Part shown: positions 1 to 10,912 of the stretch, piece by piece
Layout of the letters: every line of letters begins with the position of its first letter
Position numbering within the stretch: the stretch's first letter is position 1
Source of the DNA: Nissolia schottii
Taxonomy: Eukaryota; Streptophyta; Magnoliopsida; Fabales; Fabaceae
DNA: 64,000 nucleotides
Direction: 5' to 3'
Assembly (NCBI GenBank): GCA_003254905.1
Contig: QANU01064405.1
Span: 59,937 to 123,936 of the forward strand
The notes under the pieces: model-generated
Database searches by the model: none
What the model saw: the letters and a program-made list of their open reading frames with translations, nothing else
What the model was told of the DNA's origin: nothing
Program-made: the position numbers and the translations under genes

Positions 1-497
1 TATATATATTTAAAGAATATTATTGAAAGAATATATCATAAAATTAATTAAATTAAACATGATTAAATAACATATTTATTATTGAATATTAAATAATGCT
101 AACTTTATAACAAAATAAACTAAAGAGATATTATGAAATATAATTTTTTGCACGACTCATTTGTTAAATTGTACTTTATTTTGTCCACACGCTACTTTAT
201 AATTTGATAAAACATAATTTAATTATAATAGATATGAAAAATAAGCTTAATAAACTCACTAGATACATTATAACATAAATAAGTTTACTAAGTATCTAAC
301 AAAAGTTACTGAAATTATACGTTACGAGGGAAAAATTAAGTATAAATTATAAACTAGTTAGACATTAGTAAAATGAAAAGTTTATCAATTTTTTTTTTTC
401 AATTAAACCCGTACGAGTTTACCAAACATAAGGTTTACATGCAAGTAAACTCATTTTTGTGTTGTAAAATTGCAAACTCATAAGAGTTTAACAATTG
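1..497 (-). mobile_element. hAT-like non-autonomous element, cut by the window start
   Basis: Read on the minus strand, this AT-rich stretch matches the element at 35274-35837 along its length. It begins with CAATTGTTAAACTC at 497, then alternates TAAACTC and ACTCGTACGAG blocks, then an AT-rich core. The other end lies outside the window, so the target duplication cannot be checked. No coding capacity is visible. Family membership is inferred from the two better-preserved copies. Confidence 0.55.
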
Positions 498-908
498 ACT
501 CGAGAATAGAGATGACAATTTGTACCCTATTCGCGGGTACCCGCCCTAGCCCAACCCAATGGGTAGTGTAAAAATCTATTCTTCAATTCAATGAGTAAAA
601 ATTATTTTTAGAAAGTAACGTATGATAAAATAAGGGTTTAGATATATTTTGTTTGGATAGAGTTAAGCTTTTTTTTTTTTTTTTTCAAAACTTACATGTA
701 TAGTATGATATGATAAGATTTATTCTTATTCATTATTCAATAGGTTCAAAAAAGAGTTAAGTCAAAATCCTTCCCATTTACATCCCTGTTCAAGAGGTTG
801 ACTAGCATAACTACGTCTAATAATCAGCATTTAGTAACCACGTAACAATATGTGCATCCAATTGCCTCATGACATTGACCAAAACAAATAAAAAATTGTG
901 CGCTTTAC
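498..908. other. intergenic DNA upstream of the BAHD gene
   Basis: No gene. It contains short T tracts and a segment at about 505-790. That segment begins AGAGATGACAATTTG and ends with a diverged inverse (CATTTACATCCCTG), so it could be an old MITE, but I found no target duplication. The last part is presumably promoter of the gene starting at 998. Confidence 0.4.
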
Positions 909-909
909 C

Positions 910-920
910 TATATATATAA
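910..920 (+). promoter_or_regulatory. TATA box of the BAHD acyltransferase gene
   Basis: TATATATATAA lies 78 nt before the ATG at 998, which would put transcription start near 945. It therefore favours the ATG at 998 over the upstream in-frame ATG at 869, which would fall before the transcript begins. Confidence 0.6.
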
Positions 921-997
921 TGTTGCACCAATGGAGAACGTCCAATTCATTCCTGCGTCATTCGATATCCATTCCTTCTCCTCAAGCCTGCGATTTA

Positions 998-2443
998 ATG
1001 GCTCACAATAAGGCTGATCATCTTCAGAGCGTAAAGATCATAGAGCAATGCCAAGTCTCACCTCCACCGGGCTCCGCTCCCTCATCCACCATCCCTCTTA
1101 CTTTCTTCGACCTCCCTTGGGTTCACTCTTACCCCATCCAAAGCATCTGGTTCTACGACTTCCCTCATTCCACCGACCACTTCATGCAAACGGCGCTCCC
1201 CAATCTCAAACACTCTCTCTCCCACACCCTCCAACATTTCTTCCCCCTGGCATCAAACCTGGCGCTCCCCCCTCAGCCTCGCTGCCCTTACATCACCTAC
1301 TCCGACGGTGACTCCATCCCCTTCACCGTCGCGGAGACCGCGCACGATCTCCACCGCCTGGTGGATAACTACACCCCAAGAGACGTCAGAGACTTGCACC
1401 CTTTTGTTCCCAAGCTTCCACCCCCGCGCAGCTCGCAAGACGGCACCGAGCTGTTCCCTCTCATGGCAGTTCAGGTCACGGTCCTCCCTCGCTCCGCGTT
1501 CGCCATCTGCACCACCTTCAGGCAAATCGTCGCCGACGGAAGATCGTTCCTTCACTTCATGAAATTCTGGGCCCGCGCTTGTAAGGCAAGGTGCGGTTTT
1601 GCTTCCCTCGAAGGCCCCGTCATGCCTCTGCCGTTCCTCGGTCGGGACGCCGTTGAGGACTCGAAGGGGGTTAAGCTCGTTTACTTGCAGGAGCTGTGGA
1701 AATCGTCGCCAGAGGGCATAAAACTCAACGACCCCGTCCCTAACGCGCTCAGCGACAAGGTTCGCTTTACCGTGATACTGAGCCGCGACCGTGTTGAGAA
1801 TCTAAAGAAATGGGTGTGCGGCCAGTGCAAGATGCTCGGCCTAGAGTCCGGGTCAATGCACATATCAACTTTTGTGGTGACGTGTTCTCTACTGTGGACT
1901 TGTTTGGGAAAATCAGAAGCAGCAGCAAGCAGCATGAATGATGATCACGTTCCAAATAATGATGAGATCCATAAGTTGACCATTCTGGCCGATTGTCGTG
2001 ACCGTCTTGAGCTTCCCGCGTCGTATTTTGGAAACTGCTTGGTCTTGCGGGTTGCGTTGCTCGAGAGGAGCAAGCTGTTGGGAGGCAATGGGATCGTCGA
2101 GGCGGTGATTTCTATTGAAGGCAAAGTTAGAGATGTTCAGTTCCAAGCCTTGAAAGGAGTTGAAAACTTCATGTCGGAGTACGAAGAATTATCGAAAGCA
2201 GAGCGTAATGTAGTGAAAATCTCGGGGTCGCCGAAGCTGGGTGTGTATGATACTGATTTTGGGTGGGGGAAGCCAAAGAAGAATGAAACGCTTCATAGGG
2301 AGTATTCAGGATCAGTTTCCCTTTCTGATTGTGGGGACAACGAAAGTGGAGTTGAAGTTTCACTGGTGCTTGAAAGAGCCCAAGCCGACAATTTTGTTGC
2401 AATATTAGAGCAACAACTAAGCAATATTGCAATTTGTGACTGA
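998..2443 (+). CDS. BAHD acyltransferase, malonyltransferase-like, catalytic His replaced by Gln
   Basis: Intronless gene for a 481-aa BAHD-family protein. The family uses acyl-CoA donors to acylate plant secondary metabolites in the cytosol. The YFGNC motif (residues 343-347) is typical of the flavonoid/anthocyanin malonyltransferase clade. The structural DFGWG motif is intact at 420-424. The catalytic HxxxD site reads Gln176-Ile-Val-Ala-Asp180 followed by GRSF, so the general-base histidine is missing while the aspartate and flanking residues remain. The reading frame is otherwise open and of normal family length. The ATG at 998 is preferred over 869 because of the TATA box at 910 and because MAHNK begins directly before the conserved N-terminal region. 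The protein may be catalytically dead or altered, or a recent pseudogene without truncation. The acyl acceptor cannot be told from sequence. Confidence 0.9.
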   Translation: MAHNKADHLQSVKIIEQCQVSPPPGSAPSSTIPLTFFDLPWVHSYPIQSIWFYDFPHSTDHFMQTALPNLKHSLSHTLQHFFPLASNLALPPQPRCPYITYSDGDSIPFTVAETAHDLHRLVDNYTPRDVRDLHPFVPKLPPPRSSQDGTELFPLMAVQVTVLPRSAFAICTTFRQIVADGRSFLHFMKFWARACKARCGFASLEGPVMPLPFLGRDAVEDSKGVKLVYLQELWKSSPEGIKLNDPVPNALSDKVRFTVILSRDRVENLKKWVCGQCKMLGLESGSMHISTFVVTCSLLWTCLGKSEAAASSMNDDHVPNNDEIHKLTILADCRDRLELPASYFGNCLVLRVALLERSKLLGGNGIVEAVISIEGKVRDVQFQALKGVENFMSEYEELSKAERNVVKISGSPKLGVYDTDFGWGKPKKNETLHREYSGSVSLSDCGDNESGVEVSLVLERAQADNFVAILEQQLSNIAICD

Positions 2444-2522
2444 ACCCGTTGGAAACCGTATGCTTGCTGGTGAAAAGAAGTGTTGATGGTAAAGGCTGAG
2501 TTGCATTTGTGAAATTCGACGT

Positions 2523-2528
2523 AATAAA
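2523..2528 (+). terminator. possible poly(A) signal of the BAHD gene
   Basis: AATAAA lies about 80 nt after the TGA stop, a usual distance for a plant near-upstream element. Based on position only. Confidence 0.4.
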
Positions 2529-2639
2529 TATTTATCTTTTTCTAGTTATTCAAAAAGATAAAATATTTTGGGGGCATTTATTAAGTGTTAAAATAATATG
2601 TTTGAGAAATCACTTTGACTATTTTTGAATGAGTAAGGT

Positions 2640-2850
2640 CAACGCTTACCCTTCACTTTTCCACGCTGATCATTTCTTTTCTGCACCTACCATTTACTTT
2701 TTGCAGCAATTATTTACTTTCTCGCACCTGTCATTTACCTTTGTGCCTATCTTTTAGGTTCTACACCTACCATTTACTTTTTTGCACTTATCCTTAACTT
2801 TCTCGCCCCTATCATGCATTTTCAGCACCTATCATTAACTTTTTGCACTT
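2640..2850. repeat. minisatellite A (about 22-25 bp unit)
   Basis: Degenerate direct repeats built on GCACCTATCATTTACTTTTT, about nine units with CTCGCACC and TTCTGCACC variants. The same unit recurs at 6960-7115. Both arrays are preceded by an ATGAGTAA head. Confidence 0.75.
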
Positions 2851-3762
2851 ATCATATTTAGCTAAAAAAATTTAATTCGAGAAATTAATAAATAAAAAAA
2901 ATACAAGATTGTGGTGTTTCCGTGCAAATTACTAAAGTGTCGTGATTTCTAATAAATCTTCATCAAAATTGGGAATTTTGTTAAAATAATAATAAAAAAA
3001 TTGATAGACTTGTGTCTCTTGTTTGTGCATTTTGGCCTCTTAGGGTTTAAGTCTTTGAAAAATTAAATAGTGTTAGGGTTTAATAAGTCTTTGAAAAATG
3101 TTAGTGTTTTGAAGTCCTTGAAAATTTGAGTATGTGTTCATGTAGAAAGTTTTGATGTTAAAGTAATCCTATAATGCCAAATGGAACCCTATGAATTCAG
3201 CCATAGAGGAGTTCTTAGTGCTATGATTGGTTTTATGAAAAGTGTTAGTATTCTTCATGGTTCTTAAGGGATTTGACAATTGGTTTGTGACAAGAGTTTT
3301 GGTAGAAAATTAAAGGGGGAAAGTTGAGTTTTCATCAACATGGTTTTGGCCATGACAGGTTCCTAGGGTAAGAATTAGTTTCCATGAGAAATAATTATGT
3401 TTTTAACTCACTAGTAGCTTAAGAAACAACTTTGACGTTCCAGGGTTTTTGAAAATAATGATTTTTAATCAAATTAAGGTTTCTATTGCGATTTGGCTAT
3501 GATGATCTCAGAAGTAATTTGAGCTGGTTAAGTATCTAAAATCCTCATAGAATTCCTTAGAGAGAATTCGACCATGAGCATTCATGAGCCTTAGGGTTCG
3601 CTCTTGTGGAAAGTCTTACTGAATTAGTAATCCTTGTGGGGGGGCCTAATGTCCATGAGAGAGAGCCCTATAGGGTTTTGATCCTTAAGAGTCCCATAAG
3701 AGTTAGCTTAAGAGACTGAAGGCAAATGGTGATGCTTATGTATTCCTATATGAGGAATGACT

Positions 3763-5083
3763 TGTAAATGCAAATGTTATAGGTTTTGATGATACCAAAA
3801 GGATGTCAATGGATTGCTAAATAAAGGACAAATAAATGGCACAAATGAGAAATCAATGGCAATGCACTTCAAGAAAAAACACTAAGCAAATTGGCTCTTC
3901 AAATCCAATCAACACTGGCGACATCAACAATTGCAAAGAACAAATTAAGTCAAAAGCTCAAATTGGTACTACTTACTAAGAATTAGGTTCTTTCGTAAAA
4001 AGTTTTCTCTTGATAATTTTCTATGGCCATGGTTTTGATTTAATCATTTAAAAAACCTTTTGAAAAACTTCATCCTAAAAGAAATTATGCTAAATAAGTT
4101 TTTCATGAAGCATATAACTTGAATATAACATCACAAAGGTTTTTCATCAAGGGTATATAGTGAAAAAAAATGTTAAAATTTGGTTTTAAAGGCACTGTAA
4201 TCGATTACCATACTGAAGGGAATCAATTACTCACTTCTGGGAATGTTGTTATTGATGACAACATAATGTAATCGATTACACTCTTCATGAGTAATTGATT
4301 ACAAGACAAGATAATCGATTACCACTGTATGTTCAGCAAAAACGAAGTGACTTTTCAACAAGGGGCATGTCTTTCTGAAAGCCAATTGTTTTGCACAGTT
4401 TCAAGACCTTAAATACCCTATTTGATGCAAAATTTCATACAAGGAAAATTTAGTATCAATTACATTGAATCTATATTTTTCTTCTATCATCTTTACATCA
4501 AAAATCTTGGCCAAAAAGTTATCACTTGCAAAAACTCCATAGTTCTTAAACTTGTGTAATTTCCTCTTTGAGAGAGTGATTCTTATTCTTCCTCTTGTAT
4601 TTTTGAAACATTGTAAGAGGGTGAAGCATCCCTCAAGTGAATTAAGAGTGAGAAATCTCTTGTTCTTGGGTGGTATAAACTTAAGGGTGAGGGATCCCTA
4701 GAAGTAAAAGCAGTCAAGTGTTGTAAAGGTTTCTAAACACCTTGAAGGATTGGATCTAGAGGCAAAACTCAGGCAAGTTGCTTGGGAACTGGATGTAGGC
4801 CACAAAGCGTGGCCAAACCAGGATAAATTTTCGGGTTTTGCTTTTCTTTTCCCTACTCTTTACATTATTGCAATTTTAATTATTTGCTTACAACACTTTA
4901 ATCACCATATTTGTTGATAAATGCATTATCTCCAAAACATCTTTATTCATCCATTTCAAGTTTTCTAAAGATTTTCTAAGAAAAATTATAAAGAGGCGTT
5001 TCTTTCTAAAAAGTTTGCAAAAATATATATAGAACTTAGTTTGACACCTCCCCTTCTTAAGTTCTTGAGGCTACTCAGCAACA
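3763..5083 (+). mobile_element. Sirevirus-like solo LTR with TGACT target duplications
   Basis: It begins TGTAAATGCA and ends CAGCAACA. The five bases TGACT occur both immediately before (3758-3762) and immediately after (5084-5088). There is no internal domain, so this is a solo LTR left by recombination between two LTRs. An inverted relative lies at 7127-9138. TGTAAATGCA after a GGGGGAG polypurine tract is typical of Sirevirus-type Ty1-copia elements of soybean; the family name is by recall. Confidence 0.8.
4200..4335. repeat. cluster of TGTAATCGATTACA-type palindromes in the solo LTR
   Basis: About five copies of the palindrome TGTAATCGATTACA or one-base variants (AATCAATTAC, TAATTGATTACA) fall within 135 bp. 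The inverted LTR has an equivalent cluster at about 8550-8700. Confidence 0.7.
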
Positions 5084-6959
5084 TGACTGAGGTATGATCC
5101 ACATAGCGCTTAAACTCAAGTCAAGGCCAAAAAGGGGACTCAAGAGCTCAGTTTTAAGATTATGTTTTGGTCCCCCATGTCTACTTTTAGATCAGTGCAT
5201 TTTTGTTCTAGTAAAATGTACCAATGACAAAGTCATGACCATAAGGTCATAAATAATGTGTTATGGCTTAAAGTAAGTATAGTTCAAACTGTGCCCGTAT
5301 GATTAGCAGTAAATGTTATGACTATGTTTAGGATGAGAATGTCTACGCATGCCAATGTTATGCTTGCCTATGCCATGATTGAATGTTGTATGCTATATAA
5401 TGATGATTATGCTTATGATTATGTTCATGATGTGCCATGTTATAATGATGAATGTTTTAAATGTTTCACTCATGCATACAAAAATATCATCATTCATTAA
5501 ATAAGCATGTTATAAGACTGTGAAAATGTATCAAGATAGTTTAAGTTCTCATTCGAGGGAATATCCATAATACTCTTTATATAACACACTTATAGTAAGT
5601 AAGGTTTCTTTTCGTAATGCGGCTTCCATTGAGAAGCAATTCATTCAGGCCAGTATAGTTAGCTGGTCACCTCGACCAACCTCATTGTTAGTTCAGAGGT
5701 TGTACACCCAAGGTTCCACATGTATTGGAAGGAGAATGATAAATTCCTTAGTATAGCGTAGTTAACTAGTCACTTTGGCCAATGTAAATCCTTGGTTACT
5801 GACCTAATCAAGATTGTATGTGGTTCGCTACCACAGATTAAGCTCAACTCCTTTAATACAAAGTTGTATGCCCTAGGGTGGTAACCAATCCCCTAGTTGC
5901 ATTGAAGGGTATAATGGGAAAGAACTGTGCACAAAGTAAATCCATAATGTACTCATGTATATATCCAGTTTATTGCTCATGTTGATGTTTACTCATATTT
6001 ATATTTATGTTGTATGTATAAATGTTAGGTTAAAGGAAAAACTATGATTAACTTGTAACCGTTTGGGACTAGGACAAGATAGTAAATGAACCATATATGT
6101 ATGTTCACCTAGAGATGGCCTGAATGACAAAACCTTATGCGACGTCACCTAGACAGTGCATAGAGATCCACTAAGGAAATTCATTCTCTCATACCCTCCA
6201 CATTTGGTTCTAGGTTCTGATAGAGATTAAAAGGGATGAAGCAACCATGGACGCGATCATATCATCTGCTAGCTTAGACTGTCCAAGAGCAATCATTTCA
6301 AGAAATCGTCTTGCGAGTCTAGAGATTTCCACAAAGTACTGCTACATTATTTCTTACCTCACGTTTTGTTTAGTTTGGAATTAGTTGTTCCCCCTTTGCC
6401 TTGTATACCCAAGCTGGATGTAAAATATCATTTAGGTTATGTGCTACATTGTCGCTTTTCCTTTTGGTTTTCCAAGTTATGATTTTGTATTTGGGTGTAC
6501 CTGTGACATCTATGTATGGTTTATAAGGATTAGCGTATCAATTTATTCAATTATATATTTATGTACATCGTGGTATATGACTGTATATCATTCTACACTC
6601 TTATGCACCTTCCACAATATATGGCTCATGTTTTTGAAAATTATTTTCTGCAAAAGTTAAAAATTATCCCATATTTTTCAAATAAATATTTAACAAGCTA
6701 AGTCTAAAGTAAGATAAAGCTAAAATGTGACAACTAGTGAGCATTAATTATGATTTAAGCAAAACTAGCTGCGTAGGGTGTTACATCAACCATAACAATA
6801 AGCAGTCTTTTAATTACTATTGCCCTATTTACATTTGTTGAGTTATTATTCTTGTTATCAATTTTCTATTGATAAATGCTCTTGTTATGTACTCATGTAA
6901 TTATATTGATATGCATATTTATTTTTCATTTATAAACTATTAAGTTATTTATGAGTAAA

Positions 6960-7115
6960 TTTTTCAACGTCATTTACTTTCTCGCACCCATTATTCACTT
7001 TTTCACACTAATCATTTACTTTTTGCATTTATCATTTACCTTATGCACCTATCATTTACTTTCTCACACTTATCATTTATTTTCTGCACCTGTCATTTAC
7101 TTTTTGCACCTACCA
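6960..7115. repeat. minisatellite B, same unit as minisatellite A
   Basis: Seven or so direct repeats of GCACCTATCATTTACTTTYT with small changes. They read through an open frame on the plus strand (hydrophobic, repetitive), which I regard as non-coding. The array ends where the inverted Sirevirus-like LTR begins at 7127. Confidence 0.75.
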
Positions 7116-7126
7116 TTTGTTAGCCA

Positions 7127-9138
7127 TGTTGCAACTAACACCAAAGAGGGGGTGAATTAAGTGATTGAAAACTCCATCCAACTTTAAGAAATTGTGCATT
7201 TTCATGCATTTAAATATTAATTGCAGCTGAATAAACTAACAAAGATGAAATCATTAAGAATAACCATAATAAATTAAACTTGTAGTCATGGTTATCAAAC
7301 TCGCGGGTTTAAGTAAACTCGTGGAGCCTCCGTAAACTCGGATCGTAAACTCGTACGAGTTTACCTATTATTAAAAAATATTAAAAAATATATTTTAAAA
7401 AATTATTATGCTACAAAAATATATTTAATAAAACTTGAAATTCATAAATACATTTACTTCCATAACAAAACACAAATAAAGATGAAATATATGAGTTAAA
7501 AGTTCAATTCATGCATAATACATATAATATAATACATAGTATTGACTACTAAACATCACAAGAAGCAAGTTTGTGACGATGATGTCTTCAATCTAGAACA
7601 CTAAAGCACAAATAGCAATGCAGAGGTCACGCACCCTGGTGGGAAAGATCCCTAAGCAAAGGATGAAATACATACGATGGATTAGCGACGAAGGACAAGC
7701 AACGACGGAGCACAACGGAGCACGATTGTAGGCGCAACTGTAAATGATAACTCTAAAATACTTAAATGACCTAAATCTAAAAACTCATAGATATGCAAAA
7801 CAATATCAAACTTGTTTTGTCTCTAAAAAAAAAACCCTGTCTGTGTAGTAAACTCGTAAAATCGGCAGTAAACTCGCGATTTTATGCGAGTTTACCCGAA
7901 TTTACCCGATTTTACCCAGAAGCGAGTTTACATGCGAGTTAACTCGATTTTACAACCTAAACTCGTAAAATCATACGATTTTACTTGTTAAATCGCGATT
8001 TTAATAACTATGCTTGTAGTAATGTAAAGAATAAGGGAAGAGAAAAACAAACTCAAAATTTTATCCTTGTTGAGTCAACCCTTGTGGCCTACGCTCAGTC
8101 TCCAAGTAATCCGCTTAAGTTTTTGCACTAGTTCCAATCCTTACAAGTGTTTGGAAAACCATTACAACATTTGAGTGCTTTCACTTCTTGGAATCCCTTA
8201 CCCTTAAGTTCAAGCCACACAAGAATAAGAGATTCCTCACTCTTGATTCACTTGAGGGATGCCTCAACCTCTTACAATGATTTAAAAGTACATGAGGAAG
8301 AATCAAAATCACACTCTCATAGAGGAAGTTGAAGTACTATGAATTTTTCAAATGATAACTCATTTTGGCCCTAAACTTTGATGAAAAATCATTGATGAAA
8401 ATAAATGATTAAGTGTAGTTTTTACTTGGTTTTTCATACATGAAATGCTGCATAAAATAGGGTATTTATAGGTATTGAATCCTTTCACAATGATTGGCCT
8501 TCAGAGAGACATGTCCCTTGATGAAAAGTCACTTCGCTTTGCCATAATGAACACTTGTAATCGATTACATGACCCTGTAATTGATTAGATGCTTCATAGT
8601 TCATGTGTAATCAATTACACAATGTTGAAATCGATTACAAAATGTACCAGAAGCATGTAATTGATTTCTTAAACAAGGTAATCAATTACTTAGCCTTTGA
8701 AAACATATTTGACCATTTTTTCACCATATACCCTTGATTAAAAACCTTTGTGATGTTATGTTTAAGTTATATGCTTCATGAAAAATTTGTTTAGCATAAT
8801 ACATTTTAGCATGAAGTTTTTCTAAAGGTTTTAAAATGATTGAATCAAAACCATGACCAATTAAAGTTATCAAAACAAAACTTTAACAAAAGAACCTTGC
8901 TCTGAGAAGTTCAAATGAGCATTTAGATTTTGTTATTTGAGATTTGACCAAATTAGTATTGATGAAGAGTATAGTTGTCATAGTATATTGCTTGAAGTTC
9001 ATTGGCATTGCTTAAAGTTTCACTTTTGTAATTCTCCAATTTTGAATTGCAGTTCCATTGATATCCAAATGAGCATCATCGTTGCAATTTCGTTGAAATC
9101 CTTTTGGCATCATCAAAACTTATACAAATGCATTTACA
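7127..9138 (-). mobile_element. Sirevirus-like LTR, inverted, with a nested hAT-like element
   Basis: Read on the minus strand it starts TGTAAATGCA at 9138 and ends GTTGCAACA at 7127. It follows the solo LTR at 3763-5083 through long stretches, including the AAGCATATAACTT block, the palindrome cluster and the GGCATCCCTCAAGTG block. It is interrupted by the 726-bp element at 7287-8012. Directly before its start lies a polypurine tract, so this was the 3' LTR of a full element whose interior is largely lost beyond 9200. Confidence 0.75.
7287..8012. mobile_element. hAT-like non-autonomous element with 8-bp target duplications
   Basis: The ends are imperfect inverted repeats: CATGGTTATCAAACTCGCG on the left and, in complement, CATAGTTATTAAAATCGCG on the right. 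CTTGTAGT is duplicated on both sides (7279-7286, 8013-8020). An 8-bp duplication is the hAT superfamily signature. The inside has many short blocks of CGTAAACTC and CGATTTTAC and no coding region. It sits inside the Sirevirus-like LTR and is therefore younger than it. Confidence 0.8.
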
Positions 9139-9153
9139 TTCTCCCCCTTTTTG
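9139..9153 (-). other. polypurine tract of the inverted Sirevirus-like element
   Basis: On the minus strand AAAAAGGGGGAGA immediately precedes the LTR start at 9138. Just upstream is GATGTTTGTCATCATC, the usual lead-in to the tract in these elements. Confidence 0.7.
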
Positions 9154-9538
9154 ATGATGACAAACATCATGTGTGATATCCATGGTATTATTGGGTTTTC
9201 TTTCAAGCTATTTTAGTGTGTGAGCGGCGTGCTTAGTTGGTTTAGTCAGATGCTTTTTTTTTTACGTCAGACTTTTTATCAAGGAGTTTTTTTTAGAATG
9301 TTTTAATGAGGTCTTCCCTCAATATCAAAGCCTATTCTGGTTTGATTTTCCCTTGTTTACTCATTGGGTTGTGCTTGATTGTTTATCATTTTTTTCCTTT
9401 ATGTAATTGGTCATTTTATGGAATGAACTTTCAGTTTCTTTGGACCAAGTAAAATGAGTCTTAATTTGTTCTACTGAAGTTAGTTTTGATTTTGATTCGA
9501 CACATATTCATACATATGTTCCTCTTCATAATGTTTCT

Positions 9539-10912
9539 TGTAGGGGATGGATTTGGATAATCGGGGGAATTGGGATAATTTATTTAATTCGAGGAAAGAA
9601 GGCCTTCATGGCTAAAAACTACTCCTAAGATAATAAAATAAATATCATACTTTTCTTCTTGTTTCCATTCATAGAAAAGAGTTACATTTATACAACATAC
9701 ATGATAATCTAGAACATTTTTTAGCGACACATGTCACTATCTAATTTGCTTTCGACAATATTCCTCTAAATATTCGTGTTCCTACTTATCATGCCACCTA
9801 TCATCTTTATTTAGAATATTCTTAATTATCTTAATATTATCACTTATCATTATCATCCCCTTCACATTAACCTTGTCCTCAAATCTATTAAAAGGAAAGC
9901 AACAATGATAAATGGGTTAATTAAGTTTTTAGTCCCTGTAATATGAAAAAGTTTGGTTTTAGTCCCTCATGACAAGTTTTAGTCCCTGNTGACACGTCAT
10001 CACCGTCTATCACCAACCGTCCACAGGGACCAAAATCAAATTTTCACATTTTACAGGGACTAAAACTTGTGATGAGGGACTAAAACCAAACTTTTTCATA
10101 TTATAAGGACTAAAAACTTAATTAAACCATGATAAATCCTAAGAAAATTATTCCATCTTTTTTTTAATGAAATAATTACATGAGAGAAAACAAAATTTTC
10201 AAGATCCAACTGCTTGAATCCAAACCCATCAATTAGGGCCCAACAAGGCTCATTTTTGTTAATAGATGTCCAAAATTGGGCTGGCTCAATTTGGCTGAAT
10301 CAGTTTGACCGTCATTCATAGGTTGAGTAAAATCTGGTCTACTAGGGTCTTCCCAAACCCTAATTTTGCTCTTAACTCCTTCTCCAACCTTTTCTCCTCT
10401 CTTCTCCGTACATGATTTTCTTCTTCGTCATTCTGCCTCTGCCCAGGCTTGGAGCCACCCATGCTTCTTCTTCCTGCTCCTCGCAACGCCACCAAGCAGA
10501 GACAGCTGCTCCTCATTACCCAAAGCAGTTTCCTATGGCACGAACCATAGGCATCGAAACGTCGTCACTGATTTGCTATGGTCGCGATCGTCGTTGTGAG
10601 CGCCATCACTGTCTTTTGCTTCTCCTCCTCCACATCAACAAATGATAGGTGATGGATTTGGATAATTGGGGGAATTCAAGGAAATGACCTCTATAGCTAA
10701 AACTACTCCTAAGATAATAATAAAGACAACATTTTTATTCTTGTTTTCATTCGAAGGGTTACATTTGTAGGGCATAAGACATACATAAAACATTCTTTAA
10801 TTTGCTCTCAAAAACATTCCTCTAAATATTATTTTTCTTACTTATCATGACAGATATCATTTTTATCTAAAATATTCCTAATTATCCTAATATTATCAAC
10901 TATCATTTTTCA
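9539..10912 (-). mobile_element. small LTR-like element with two direct repeats
   Basis: 9539-9855 and 10643-10912 are diverged direct repeats sharing GGATGGATTTGGATAAT, ACTACTCCTAAGATAATA and CTAATTATCCTAATATTATC blocks. On the minus strand each would run TGAWAATGATA to CCTAYA or CCTATCA. GTGAAGGGGA, a purine-rich tract, precedes the first repeat in that orientation. The interior holds the MITE at 9914-10128 and about 350 bp of non-repetitive sequence with no recognised gene. I found no matching target duplication. Confidence 0.45.
9914..10128. mobile_element. MULE-type MITE with long inverted repeats and 9-bp target duplication
   Basis: A 215-bp element whose two halves are almost perfect inverted repeats: GGGTTAATTAAGTTTTTAG at the left, GGTTTAATTAAGTTTTTAG in complement at the right, continuing through GTTTGGTTTTAGTCCCTCAT. 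ATGATAAAT is duplicated on each side (9905-9913 and 10129-10137). A 9-bp duplication with long inverted repeats fits Mutator-like elements. An undetermined base (N) at 9989 lies in the foldback. Confidence 0.8.

Larger units (their letters stand above)
2851..6785 (+). mobile_element. degenerate long LTR of a retroelement, with a nested solo LTR
   Basis: No open coding region. The right end, AGCTGCGTAGGGTGTTACA, is the same kind of terminus as the LTR ending at 21579 and its mirror images at 42535 and 62700. The left boundary is unresolved. The part from 5560 to 5930 has loose repeats of TAGTTARCTRGTCAC about 115 bp apart. The sequence is split by the solo LTR at 3763-5083. No primer-binding site is recognisable after 6785. 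Confidence 0.45.

Noticed and set aside
869..997. 43-codon upstream extension of the BAHD frame (ATG at 869)
   Set aside because: The TATA box at 910-920 lies inside it, and the residues before MAHNK do not resemble the family N-terminus.
6951..7160. Hydrophobic plus-strand ORF over the minisatellite
   Set aside because: It is a translation of the repeat unit, not a gene.
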